Origin: Ectothiorhodospiraceae bacterium
GTDB taxonomy: Bacteria > Pseudomonadota > Gammaproteobacteria > Nitrococcales > AK92
Length of the DNA stretch: 13,014 nucleotides
Assembly: GCA_029263635.1 (NCBI GenBank)
Contig: JAJUFY010000027.1
Location: forward strand, 1 to 13,014
Direction: 5' to 3'
Shown here piece by piece: positions 7,049-13,014 of this stretch (its first letter is position 1; each line of letters starts with the position of its first letter). The notes below the pieces were generated by a model. That model saw only the letters and a program-made list of their open reading frames with translations. It was not told the DNA's origin and did not search any database. Made by a program: the position numbers and the translations under genes.

Positions 7049-8063
7049 GGCCCTTCCCTGCCGCCACCGCCGGCGGCCGCGCCGTGCAATCGCTGGTATG
7101 ACGCACGAGCTGGCTGTCGGCGGCGGCCAGCAGCCGCACCACGTCCACCGCCAGCCGGGTATCGACCATCGGCGCCCGCCGCGTGCGCACGCAGGCCAGG
7201 AAGTGCTGCAGCTCGGCCCGCAGCGGCTCGCCGCCTCCGCTGTGCAGTATCCGGCTGCCGGCATCGACCGGCGTGAGATCCGCTCCGATGGCCTTGCCGT
7301 GCAGGACCACCCGCTGCGTCAGCTCGTCGTACTGCAGCATGCCGGCGCTGCCGATCAGGGTAAGCTGCCGACGCCGCTCCGGCCATGCCCAGGACACGTG
7401 CAAATGACTCTGCACGCCATTGGCGTAGGTCAGATGCAGATAGACGTCGTCCTCGACCTGCGGCTGCGCCAGGCACTGACCCTGCACCTGCAACGCCAGC
7501 GGCATCTCGCCGAGCAGCCAAAGCTGCAGCGCCAGGTCGTGCGAGCCCAGGCACCAGAGCGCATTCTCCACCGTGCGCGGCCGTCCCAGCCCCAGCCGCT
7601 CCTGATGCAGGCCGACCAGGCGGCCAATCTCGCCGGCGACAAGGCAGCGCGCCACCGTCGCCACGGCCGGCTGAAACAGGCTCAGGTGCCCGACCATCAG
7701 CAGCCGCCGGCGACGGCGGGCCAGCCGGCGCAGCGCTTCGGCCTGATCCGGATCCAGGGTAAAGGGCTTTTCAGTGAACACATCCTTGCCGGCATCGAGC
7801 GCGGCGCGGATCAGCGCATCGTGGGTAACGGCGGGAGTGGCGATCGCCACGGCGGCGACATCGCTTGCCAGCAGTGCTTCGTAACTGGGAAAACAGCGCA
7901 GCTGCGGAACCCTGCGCGCCGCCTGCTCGCAGGCGGCCGGGTCGGCATCGGCGCAGGCCGTCGGTACGCCCAACTCGTGCAGGGTGCGCAGAATGTTCCG
8001 GCCCCACGCTCCGGCTCCGACGAGACCGACGGCCGGCAATTGCTCGGTCGCCAACCGCCCCAT
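7032..8063 (-). CDS. Gfo/Idh/MocA-family NAD-dependent dehydrogenase, sugar-nucleotide 3-dehydrogenase type
   Basis: This 343-residue oxidoreductase has an N-terminal Rossmann fold (GLVGAGAWG, residues 13-21) and the family EKP motif at 98-100 (FTEKPFTLDP). A C-terminal substrate domain follows, with LWCLGSHDLALQLWLLG around 169-185, where H175 and D176 occupy the usual active-site position. It resembles the group that oxidises UDP-GlcNAc-type sugars at C3 and is encoded beside DegT aminotransferases and, often, an acetyltransferase (WlbA/GnnA-like). No acetyltransferase is present here. GTG at 8066 and ATG at 8063 are adjacent; the GGGAG Shine-Dalgarno spacing (5 nt) favours the ATG. The C-terminal tail of about 20 residues after LVRH is low in family character. 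It is the first gene of the two-gene operon; substrate assignment is inference. Confidence 0.9.
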   Translation of the reverse strand: MGRLATEQLPAVGLVGAGAWGRNILRTLHELGVPTACADADPAACEQAARRVPQLRCFPSYEALLASDVAAVAIATPAVTHDALIRAALDAGKDVFTEKPFTLDPDQAEALRRLARRRRRLLMVGHLSLFQPAVATVARCLVAGEIGRLVGLHQERLGLGRPRTVENALWCLGSHDLALQLWLLGEMPLALQVQGQCLAQPQVEDDVYLHLTYANGVQSHLHVSWAWPERRRQLTLIGSAGMLQYDELTQRVVLHGKAIGADLTPVDAGSRILHSGGGEPLRAELQHFLACVRTRRAPMVDTRLAVDVVRLLAAADSQLVRHTSDCTARPPAVAAGKGHGPDR

Positions 8064-8146
8064 CACTTCTCCCGATCACTGTACCCCGAAAGGCCCGGAC
8101 GCGAGACATGGGGTAAGTTGCGGGCAAATCACAAGGGAATCGCCGC

Positions 8147-8878
8147 TCAGCTGCTTCCGCTCAGGGTGCGCAGCACCGCCAGCGACAGGGTATTCAGCGC
8201 TGCGTGAGCCAGGATCACCGGCCACAGCGTCCCCCAGTGCAGCGCCAGCCGCGCGAACACCACGCCGATCAGCGCCGTCTGCAGCACCCCCAGCCAGCCC
8301 TGGTAGAAATGCCCCAGGCCGAACAGCGCCGACGACAGCAGCACCGGCGCCCAGGTGCCCGGCAGCAGCGTCCAGCTGCGGGTGAGCAGGAAGCCGCGTG
8401 CCAGCACTTCCTCATAGAAGCCGGTGAACAGCATGGCCGCCCCCACCGCCAGCAGCGGCAGGTCGCCGGCCAGCAGTCCGGCGAAAGCCGCCAGCCGCTC
8501 CTGGTGCGACGTTACCATCTCCGGCGCCAGCTGCATGCTGAGCAGGGTAACCGCCGCATTCACGGCGAAGATCGCCAGCAGCGCCAGGAAGCCGCGCCCG
8601 AGGTCCACCAGCCGCGGCGGCTGGAAGCCGATCCGGCGCCAGCCCTGCCCGCGCCACAGCAGCAGCGCGCGCAGGCCGAGCAGGATGATCACTCCCTGCA
8701 GCACCAACACGGCCAGCAGCGGCAGCCCCAGCCGGGTGAACAGCTGCTGCCCGATCAGCGGCGCCGCGAGCGCGCCGAACACGGTAAGCCCCAGCGCCAG
8801 CATGATGTCGACCAGCGCTTGCGGGCGGGTGATGGTGGCCGAAGTCGGCCGCTTCCCTGAGGCGTTATCAGTTGGCAT
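8147..8878 (-). CDS. CPBP-family intramembrane glutamic endopeptidase (Rce1/Abi-like)
   Basis: This is a 243-residue multi-helix membrane protein. All three CPBP motifs are present towards the C-terminus: the paired-glutamate motif EEVLARGF, the FGLGHF motif with its histidine, and HAALN in the last helix. These residues form the active site of Rce1-type proteases that sit in the inner membrane. Substrates of bacterial members are mostly unknown; some act in bacteriocin self-immunity. The start is uncertain. I give the ATG at 8878 because the sequence before it (back to an in-frame ATG at 9001) is Pro, Ser and Arg-rich and not membrane-like, but neither start has a clear Shine-Dalgarno site. 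It lies 83 bp upstream of the dehydrogenase gene on the same strand, so co-transcription is possible but no functional link is evident. Confidence 0.88.
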   Translation of the reverse strand: MPTDNASGKRPTSATITRPQALVDIMLALGLTVFGALAAPLIGQQLFTRLGLPLLAVLVLQGVIILLGLRALLLWRGQGWRRIGFQPPRLVDLGRGFLALLAIFAVNAAVTLLSMQLAPEMVTSHQERLAAFAGLLAGDLPLLAVGAAMLFTGFYEEVLARGFLLTRSWTLLPGTWAPVLLSSALFGLGHFYQGWLGVLQTALIGVVFARLALHWGTLWPVILAHAALNTLSLAVLRTLSGSS

Positions 8879-9080
8879 GTGCGTCGATCGTGCGTGTTGT
8901 GACTGGCGGCCCCCTCGGACGCTCGCAGGCAGCGCCTTGACCTGAGGTGGGGCCGACCGTGGCGGCGCAGCAGATCCGGGTCGGCTTTCGCCGCTGAGCA
9001 TGGCATAAGGCGTCGGTCATGGCACGCTGCCGGGCTGCGACCGCCGGCAGCGATGCTGACCAGAAGGCAGGGCCTGAGCC

Positions 9081-9503
9081 TCAGGCCTCTGGCAGCAGCT
9101 GCGGATTCCAGACCACTTCCCACAGGTGCCCGTCGGGATCCTGGAAGTAGCCCGCGTAGCCGCCCCAGAAGGTCTCCTGCGCCGGCTTCACGATGGTCGC
9201 TCCCGCCTGCCGGGCCTGCTCCAGCACGGAATCGACCTCTTCCCGGCTCAGCACGTTGTGTCCGAGGGTGAACTCCGTCGGGCTCGGCCGGCCCGGCGCC
9301 AGTCCGGTGTCGTGGGCGATGCTCGCGCGCGGCCAGATCGCAAGCCTGAGGCCGGGCTGCAGGTCGAAGAAGGCGACGGCGCCATGCTCGAACTCCCGGC
9401 CGACGATGCCTTCGGTGTTCAGGCCGAGACCGTCGCGGTAGAAATGCAGGGCCCGCTCCAGATCATCCACGCCAATGGTGATGACGGTCACGCGGGGTTG
9501 CAT
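9081..9503 (-). CDS. VOC-family (glyoxalase/bleomycin-resistance fold) protein
   Basis: This is a 140-residue single VOC domain made of two beta-alpha-beta-beta-beta repeats. The first repeat begins TVITIGVDDLERALHFYRDGLGL, and the second ends with GYFQDPDGHLWEVVWNP, a common closing motif whose Glu is a frequent metal ligand. The ATG at 9503 is chosen over an upstream start at 9572 because GGAG lies 8 bases before it and the domain begins directly after. The family includes glyoxalase I, dioxygenases and antibiotic-binding proteins; the exact activity cannot be told. A near-continuous palindrome (GGCCTGAG, CTCAGGCC, one base apart) spans the stop codon at 9071-9087. It lies about 200 bp upstream of the CPBP gene and appears to be a separate unit. 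Confidence 0.88.
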   Translation of the reverse strand: MQPRVTVITIGVDDLERALHFYRDGLGLNTEGIVGREFEHGAVAFFDLQPGLRLAIWPRASIAHDTGLAPGRPSPTEFTLGHNVLSREEVDSVLEQARQAGATIVKPAQETFWGGYAGYFQDPDGHLWEVVWNPQLLPEA

Positions 9504-9793
9504 GGGCAATCTCCATTGCAAGTCGGGAATCTGGATGTGCGGTGTGTCGGACCGGACTCGGCAGGACTGCATCCGCCGAGATCGGCGTCGATCAGTGGCG
9601 CCACCTGCGCAGCGGATGGAACCGGTCTCAGCATCTGCGGACCGGAATCAGGTTGTCAATGGCGCCGGGCAAAGAACCGGGCCGAGGCGCCATCCCTGGG
9701 CCTTGCTGGGCGAAGCCGGAGCCCCGGTGAGGACGGCAACCGAGGCCCCGGCGGAGGGAGGGCCGGCCTGCCGGCCGCGCGCACCCCAGAGAC
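9504..9793. other. 290-bp intergenic region with inverted repeats
   Basis: No supported gene occurs on either strand; short open frames here are Pro, Gly and Arg-rich without a domain or Shine-Dalgarno site. It holds two clear inverted repeats. ATGGCGCC at 9659-9666 pairs with GGCGCCAT at 9686-9693 across 19 nt. GGCCGGC at 9761-9767 pairs with GCCGGCC at 9770-9776. The second lies 18 to 33 bp after the cupin stop on the minus strand and may serve as its transcript end, although no T-run follows. It must also hold the promoter of the VOC gene, which I could not place. Confidence 0.5.
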
Positions 9794-10192
9794 TCAGATC
9801 GGTCGATGCTGGGTTCCTTTCCCCGGCGTAATGAATACGAATTCGCAAGGACCGTGGACAACCTGCCGATGCCATGTCCCACGAGGCACGACGCACACGC
9901 CGCTGTTGCGCAGCGCGACGACGCGCTCTTCATTCTGCTCCCGGAGAATCACATCCATGCTGCCGGAGACAAGATATAGAATTTCATCGCCTTCCGGATG
10001 CATCTCCCAGTGCGAGGGATCCTCGGATACCCGAAACGCTCCCATCAGGCGTCCTTCATGCAGCTCCTTGCGACTGCCGATCTTTTCCCAGAATTCGGCA
10101 TCAACCGGAATGCTCTCGGCGCTTCCGCCATCGGATAGATGAATAAATGTGTCCGCCAGGTCAAAACCTGATTCGCCAGGATTTTTGATCAT
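9794..10192 (-). CDS. Single-domain cupin protein
   Basis: This is a 132-residue small beta-barrel protein. Cupin motif 1 is read in HWEMHPEGDEILYLVSG with H61, H65 and E70, and motif 2 in GVCVVPRGTWH with H108; together they make a metal site. The family is broad (dioxygenases, isomerases, sensors), so no reaction is assigned. The ATG at 10192 overlaps the DinB stop in an ATGA, and a strong AGGAGGGAGG Shine-Dalgarno site precedes it, so the two proteins are made together. Base composition is distinctly lower in GC than in neighbours (32 of 60 in 10081-10140, by hand count), with codons such as AAT, ATT, TTT and CTA, suggesting transfer from another source. Confidence 0.88.
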   Translation of the reverse strand: MIKNPGESGFDLADTFIHLSDGGSAESIPVDAEFWEKIGSRKELHEGRLMGAFRVSEDPSHWEMHPEGDEILYLVSGSMDVILREQNEERVVALRNSGVCVVPRGTWHRQVVHGPCEFVFITPGKGTQHRPI

Positions 10193-10722
10193 GCCTCCCT
10201 CCTATCCGGCACCTGAACCGCGCCGCCGAAGTAAACGGCGCCTTGCTCCTCAAGGAAATCGGTCATCCTGTCGTCATTGGGCGCGATGCCGTTCCTCTGG
10301 AGAATGATTCCGGCATTGCCCCGATGATAAGTGCCGTGCAGGCATACATGCAGAATGATCTCGTCACGCCGCATCCGGGCTGGACGCCCGCTTGTGAAGA
10401 CGAAATCGATCGGCTGCTCGAAATCATCCTCCGGCAGAGCATCCACATAGGAGACGTACCAGTCGTCCAGCTCTTTCATGCCGCGGGCGAGCTCCCGGAA
10501 AGCCGGCGCCGCCTCGGAACGAGGCGCCGCGAAGCTGTGCGGCAGCTCCAGCAAATGGTGTTGAAAGATCCTGTCGACAGCGTGAATGTGGTCAAGAATG
10601 CGCAGGAGGATCGCGCCGTCCCGCGCATCGACCTTATCGAGATTCGCCGCTACGACCTCGTTAAGACCGGAATCGGCCCACTGCTTGTATCGAACAAGCC
10701 GCGAACAGAGCTGAGCAGTCAT
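10189..10722 (-). CDS. DinB-family four-helix protein, putative metal-dependent enzyme
   Basis: This 177-residue protein has the DinB/YfiT-like pattern of metal-binding histidines: H45 in RILDHIHAVDRI (H47 also nearby), then H129 and H133 in LHGTYHRGNAG. The family includes bacillithiol and mycothiol transferases and stress-induced proteins of unknown activity; it is unrelated to DNA polymerase IV, which is also called DinB. The start at 10722 has AAGGTGG four bases upstream and the fold begins at once (MTAQLCSRLVRYKQWAD); an open frame upstream to 10857 runs through the regulatory region and is not used. It is the first gene of the pair with the cupin and is divergent from the TetR gene across 128 bp, so TetR is likely to repress it. 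GC is lower than in the flanks (33 of 60 in 10561-10620). Confidence 0.88.
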   Translation of the reverse strand: MTAQLCSRLVRYKQWADSGLNEVVAANLDKVDARDGAILLRILDHIHAVDRIFQHHLLELPHSFAAPRSEAAPAFRELARGMKELDDWYVSYVDALPEDDFEQPIDFVFTSGRPARMRRDEIILHVCLHGTYHRGNAGIILQRNGIAPNDDRMTDFLEEQGAVYFGGAVQVPDRREA

Positions 10723-10850
10723 AAATCCACCTTTCGCCGGGATAACCCGTGCTGTTTCGATGAGCAATCGCATGTATTCGTCTGGCGGCCGCGAGAGTAG
10801 AATATGAGCGATGACTCGCATTTGGTACTCGCATCCGGAACCCACGACAC
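10723..10850. promoter_or_regulatory. Divergent promoter region between DinB and TetR genes, candidate operators
   Basis: The 128-bp gap carries the promoters of both genes. A good -10-like TAGAAT sits at 10798-10803 for the rightward regulator gene, with no clear -35. Two related motifs start ATGAGC and end TCGCAT: ATGAGCAATCGCAT at 10760-10773 and ATGAGCGATGACTCGCAT at 10804-10821. ACTCGCAT is repeated directly at 10814-10821 and 10827-10834. CGGG and CCCG flank ATAA at 10738-10749, next to the DinB Shine-Dalgarno site. These are candidate TetR sites by position only; none is a long perfect palindrome. Confidence 0.45.
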
Positions 10851-11474
10851 ATGGCACGCAGCCCTCTCACGGAACCCAGGAAACACGCCGCTCAGAAGAG
10901 ATCGCGGGCAACGGTGGACGCTCTCATCGAGGCGACTGCTCGCATTTTGGTGACAGAGGGGTTCGAGAAGGCCAGCACCAACCGCATCGCTGAAACGGCG
11001 GGCGTGAGCATCGGCTCGCTCTACCAGTACTTCCCCGGCAAAGAGGCGCTGGTTGCCGCCGTCATCGACCGTCACCACCAGGAAGTCATGCAGGTGGTGC
11101 GTACCGCGCTCGCTGAAGTGGCTTCGCAGCCACTGGAGAAGGCGGTGCGCAAGCTGGTTGCTGTAGCGATCGAGGCACACCGCATCGACCCGAAGCTGCA
11201 CCGCGTTCTTACGGAGCAGATTCCGCGCACCGGGCGTCTCGAGAACGTGGAAGCCTTCAACCGCGAGGCCTTGGCCCTGTTCCGGAACTATCTCGAACAG
11301 CACCGGGATGAAGTGCGCGTGGCGGACCTCGACCTTGCCGCCTTCCTGTGCGCGACCGCGATTGAAGCGGTGGCCCATACGGCGGTCCTGTACCGCTCCG
11401 ACGAGCTCACGGATGCCGCGTTCGCAGCTCTCGTCGACGAGGCCACGCGCCTCGTGGTCGGCTATCTGAAATAG
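10851..11474 (+). CDS. TetR/AcrR-family transcriptional regulator
   Basis: This 207-residue one-component regulator has an N-terminal helix-turn-helix at about residues 20-70: ATVDALIEATARILVTEGFE followed by STNRIAETAGVSIGSLYQYFPGKEAL, the classic TetR DNA-binding signature. The helical C-terminal half should bind the ligand and form the dimer; it shows no motif that names an inducer. The ATG at 10851 is immediately before MARSPLTEPRK; no strong Shine-Dalgarno site is seen, so translation may be weak. It is divergent from the DinB-cupin pair, the usual layout for a TetR regulator that represses its neighbour and itself. GC content is nearer the window average than that of the DinB-cupin genes. 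It is the only gene here that is complete on the plus strand. Confidence 0.93.
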   Translation: MARSPLTEPRKHAAQKRSRATVDALIEATARILVTEGFEKASTNRIAETAGVSIGSLYQYFPGKEALVAAVIDRHHQEVMQVVRTALAEVASQPLEKAVRKLVAVAIEAHRIDPKLHRVLTEQIPRTGRLENVEAFNREALALFRNYLEQHRDEVRVADLDLAAFLCATAIEAVAHTAVLYRSDELTDAAFAALVDEATRLVVGYLK

Positions 11475-11543
11475 CGGTCACGCCCTGAGGGCATTCCCGG
11501 GCGCGGTCGGAGGACAGGCTCTAGGGACTCCCGAGTGTCGATG

Positions 11544-11560
11544 GCCGGCAGGTTGCCGGC
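11544..11560. repeat. Perfect 7-bp hairpin between convergent genes
   Basis: GCCGGCA and TGCCGGC flank the 3-nt loop GGT. It lies in the 170-bp gap between the convergent TetR and hydrolase genes, where a terminator for both is expected. No T-run follows on either strand, so its role as terminator is unproven. A smaller GCCC-TGA-GGGC hairpin at 11482-11492 follows the TetR stop by 7 bp. Confidence 0.35.
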
Positions 11561-11644
11561 GATGCGGACGACGAAAAGCCGGCCAGGCTCCTCATTTCGG
11601 CCACACCGCCGACGTGCCGGGCATGGCGGCCGGCAAGGCAGGGC

Positions 11645-12250
11645 TCATCGGCCAAGATGAGCGTCGATGAGCGGCGCGGCCTGCGCCGCATGCACATGCG
11701 CCAGATCATGCTCGCCGCCCGCGAGCACATGCAGCCTGGCGTTCGGCAGCAGTGCGGCAAGCCGCTCGCCGACCGCAACGGGGCTGATGGGATCGGCATC
11801 GCCCCACAGCAGCAGGACTGGCACCGTAATCCGGCCAAGCTGCGCACTCAGATCCTGCCGGTCCTCCGCGAACCACGGCGGCAGTGCCGGCTGCTCCGCC
11901 TGGAGCGCCGGCCGCCAGTCCTCTACGTCGAAACCGCTCAGGTCCAGACCGCCCGACGTCGCGGTCAGCACCAGGTGCGTGACCTGCGCCGGCTTCTCCA
12001 GCGCCGCGCGCATGGCAATGACGCCGCCCATGGACTGCGCGATCAGGGCCGTCGGACGGTCCATCGCGGCGATCACGCGGGCGACCAGATCCTCCATGCC
12101 GTTGACCGCAGGGTCCGGCGGCGTCGACCCGAACCCCGGCCAGCCGATATGCAAGCGCTCGCCAGGGTGCGTCAGGCGCTCCGCGACGGGCCGCCAAAAA
12201 GCGGTATTGCCGGAGGCGCCCGGCAGGAACATGAGCCTGGTCGCTTGCAT
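11645..12250 (-). CDS. Alpha/beta-fold hydrolase
   Basis: This 201-residue protein has a complete catalytic triad by motif: nucleophile S73 in AQSMGG, acid D153 in LLLWGDADPISP, and H181 in LAGGEHDLAHVHA. The oxyanion-side loop is LPGASGNTAFW near the N-terminus, and GWPGFGSTPPD near residue 36 matches the loop after strand beta-4. It is shorter than the common 250-300 residues because the cap region between the nucleophile and the acid is small. The ATG at 12250 has GAGG upstream and lies 17 bp after the VOC gene stop, so the two form an operon. Substrate is unknown; the family covers esterases, lactonases, haloperoxidases and C-C hydrolases. Confidence 0.9.
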   Translation of the reverse strand: MQATRLMFLPGASGNTAFWRPVAERLTHPGERLHIGWPGFGSTPPDPAVNGMEDLVARVIAAMDRPTALIAQSMGGVIAMRAALEKPAQVTHLVLTATSGGLDLSGFDVEDWRPALQAEQPALPPWFAEDRQDLSAQLGRITVPVLLLWGDADPISPVAVGERLAALLPNARLHVLAGGEHDLAHVHAAQAAPLIDAHLGR

Positions 12251-12267
12251 GTGCAGCCTCTGCAGTG

Positions 12268-12693
12268 TCAGTCCTGGGCCTCTTGCCCAAAGCCCGGGAT
12301 GTCGCCCCGGTAAGCAAGGTGAATCTTGTTGCCTGCCGGATCGCGCAGGTAGGCGCCGTAATAGCCGATGCCATAGCGATCCCGAGGACCAGGCTCCCCC
12401 TCGTCCGTCCCGCCCGCGGCAATCCCCGCCGCATACGCGGCATCCACCGCCTCCGGACTAGGCGCCAGGAACGCGACCATGCTGCCATTGCCGGGAGTCG
12501 CCGGCTGCCGATTGAACGGCCGGTAGACGTAGAAACGCGGCAAGGGACGCGCCGGGTCGATCCAGCACAGGGCAGGCGGCCCGCCATCGGGCGCCACCGC
12601 GCGCTGCCGAAGCCCCAGCGGCGCCAGCACGGCATCGTAGAACCTGCCGGCTGCTTCCAGATCGTCGGCCCCTACGGCCACATGGCTGAACAT
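12268..12693 (-). CDS. VOC-family protein, second copy type
   Basis: This 141-residue VOC-domain protein starts MFSHVAVGADDLEAAGRFYD and ends its second repeat with YYGAYLRDPAGNKIHLAYRG. Both stretches are typical of the small glyoxalase-like proteins found in many Proteobacteria. The ATG at 12693 is chosen because AAGGAG precedes it by 6 bases and the fold begins there; an in-frame ATG at 12717 has no such site. It is only distantly similar to the VOC protein at 9081-9503, so the two are not a recent duplication. It is the first gene of a pair with the alpha/beta hydrolase, and a 20-bp palindrome lies 36 bp upstream. Activity is not known. Confidence 0.88.
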   Translation of the reverse strand: MFSHVAVGADDLEAAGRFYDAVLAPLGLRQRAVAPDGGPPALCWIDPARPLPRFYVYRPFNRQPATPGNGSMVAFLAPSPEAVDAAYAAGIAAGGTDEGEPGPRDRYGIGYYGAYLRDPAGNKIHLAYRGDIPGFGQEAQD

Positions 12694-12717
12694 GAGAGCT
12701 CCTTGGCTTGGCGTCAT

Positions 12718-12942
12718 CGGTTAAAGGGAGCAGGATTATTTTCCTGCTGCCGGGTTCCGCCTGTCACCGGCCGAGCGCGCTTCCCGGCGAGCATCGTTGT
12801 CCTCGGGTTCGGGCGCAAGCACCGGAGTGCAGGCGGGCTTGCCGACCCGCCCGAAAAAGGTCCACTTTGTGCCTGGCTTCAATCAGAAAAATCTCCGATG
12901 GCTTTACACTAGCTTCAGATAAGCATCACTCTCGAGAAAAAT
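12718..12942. other. 225-bp divergent intergenic region
   Basis: No gene is seen. It carries the palindrome at 12729-12748, a GGCGGG/CCCGCC hairpin at 12832-12851 with an 8-nt loop, and an AT-rich stretch from about 12880 to 12942 just before the rightward gene. That stretch holds TTTACA at 12903-12908, which could be a -35 element, but no good -10 stands at the right distance. Confidence 0.4.
12729..12748. promoter_or_regulatory. 20-bp palindrome upstream of the VOC-hydrolase pair
   Basis: AGCAGGA (12729-12735) and TCCTGCT (12742-12748) are perfect inverted arms around the AT-only centre TTATTT. It lies 36-55 bp before the VOC start codon. Size, AT centre and position fit an operator for a dimeric repressor, or a 5' leader hairpin. 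No binding protein can be named. Confidence 0.4.
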
Positions 12943-13014
12943 ATGCTTGAGCCTTTCCTGCCGCTATTGAGCAATCCGGTTTCAGGGCGGCTGCTCGGCA
13001 GCCTGGCGCTGGTC
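12943..13014 (+). CDS. Start of an unidentified gene, cut by the right window edge
   Basis: An open frame begins with ATG at 12943 and runs without a stop to the edge (24 codons: MLEPFLPLLSNPVSG, then RLLGSLALV). It begins with a hydrophobic, helix-like segment, so a membrane protein is possible. The Shine-Dalgarno site is weak (GAGAAA), but the AT-rich upstream DNA and the absence of another gene make a real start plausible. Too little is visible to name a family. Confidence 0.45.
   Translation, partial: MLEPFLPLLSNPVSGRLLGSLALV

Noticed and set aside
5864..8207. Plus-strand frames of 371 and 393 residues opposite the aminotransferase and dehydrogenase
   Set aside because: They are antisense shadows of clear PLP-aminotransferase and Rossmann-fold genes; composition is Arg, Gln and Pro-rich without motifs.
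9628..9933. Short minus-strand frames (82 and 101 residues) across the end of the cupin gene and the gap
   Set aside because: They overlap the cupin gene out of frame and end in Pro/Gly/Arg-rich sequence without a domain.
10723..10857. N-terminal extension of the DinB protein to 10857
   Set aside because: The start at 10722 has a good Shine-Dalgarno site and the fold begins there; the extension crosses the divergent promoter region and the TetR start.
10719..11378. 219-residue minus-strand frame opposite the TetR gene
   Set aside because: The plus strand encodes an unmistakable TetR helix-turn-helix over the same bases.
1..13014. CRISPR array, tRNA, rRNA, insertion sequence or toxin-antitoxin/defence system
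   Set aside because: No regular spaced repeats, tRNA-like cloverleaf ends, transposase motifs or defence-protein signatures were found on either strand. The CPBP protease is an Abi relative by fold only, with no defence context.

Overview
The window is GC-rich, protein-dense bacterial DNA, most likely from a gammaproteobacterium (a betaproteobacterium is possible). Supporting points are the GC-saturated third codon positions, Liv-type importers with Proteobacteria-like sequences, and a pair of inverted GTAGGAGCG-type short repeats. Such repeats resemble the REP elements of Pseudomonas and Xanthomonas lineages. No rRNA, tRNA, CRISPR array, insertion sequence or phage gene was seen.

Left part (1-5447, all on the minus strand): a complete Liv-type ABC importer, transcribed leftwards in the order livG, livF, periplasmic binding protein, livH, livM. 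After a 136-bp gap holding a hairpin and the REP-like pair comes the N-terminal part of an acyl-CoA synthetase, cut by the window edge. The genes overlap or lie close together and mostly have good Shine-Dalgarno sites, so they form one operon. They read as an import-and-activate module for an unidentified carboxylic acid or amino-acid-like compound. The LivF subunit carries arginine in place of the Walker A lysine.

Middle part: 5448-5902 is a 455-bp region without a gene. It holds a near-perfect palindrome of two DnaA-box-like 9-mers, a third box, three copies of a CCGCAAGCC repeat (two of them forming an 11-bp hairpin), and an AT-rich stretch. From 7048 down to 5903 and from 8063 down to 7032 lie an overlapping gene pair: a DegT/DnrJ/EryC1 sugar aminotransferase and a Gfo/Idh/MocA dehydrogenase. 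Together they would make a 3-amino sugar nucleotide. A CPBP intramembrane protease (8147-8878) and a VOC protein (9081-9503) follow.

Right part: a DinB-family gene and a cupin gene, coupled by an ATGA overlap, are markedly less GC-rich than their surroundings and face a divergent TetR-family regulator (10851-11474). This looks like a small acquired, self-regulated unit. A second leftward pair encodes a VOC protein (12268-12693) and an alpha/beta hydrolase (11645-12250), with a 20-bp palindrome just upstream. At the right edge a rightward gene begins at 12943, but only 24 codons are visible.

Most of the window is ordinary. The most interesting items are the origin-like intergenic region, the LivF Walker A substitution, the isolated two-gene amino-sugar pair (similar in layout to GnnA/GnnB, which leads to amide-linked lipid A), and the low-GC DinB-cupin-TetR unit.
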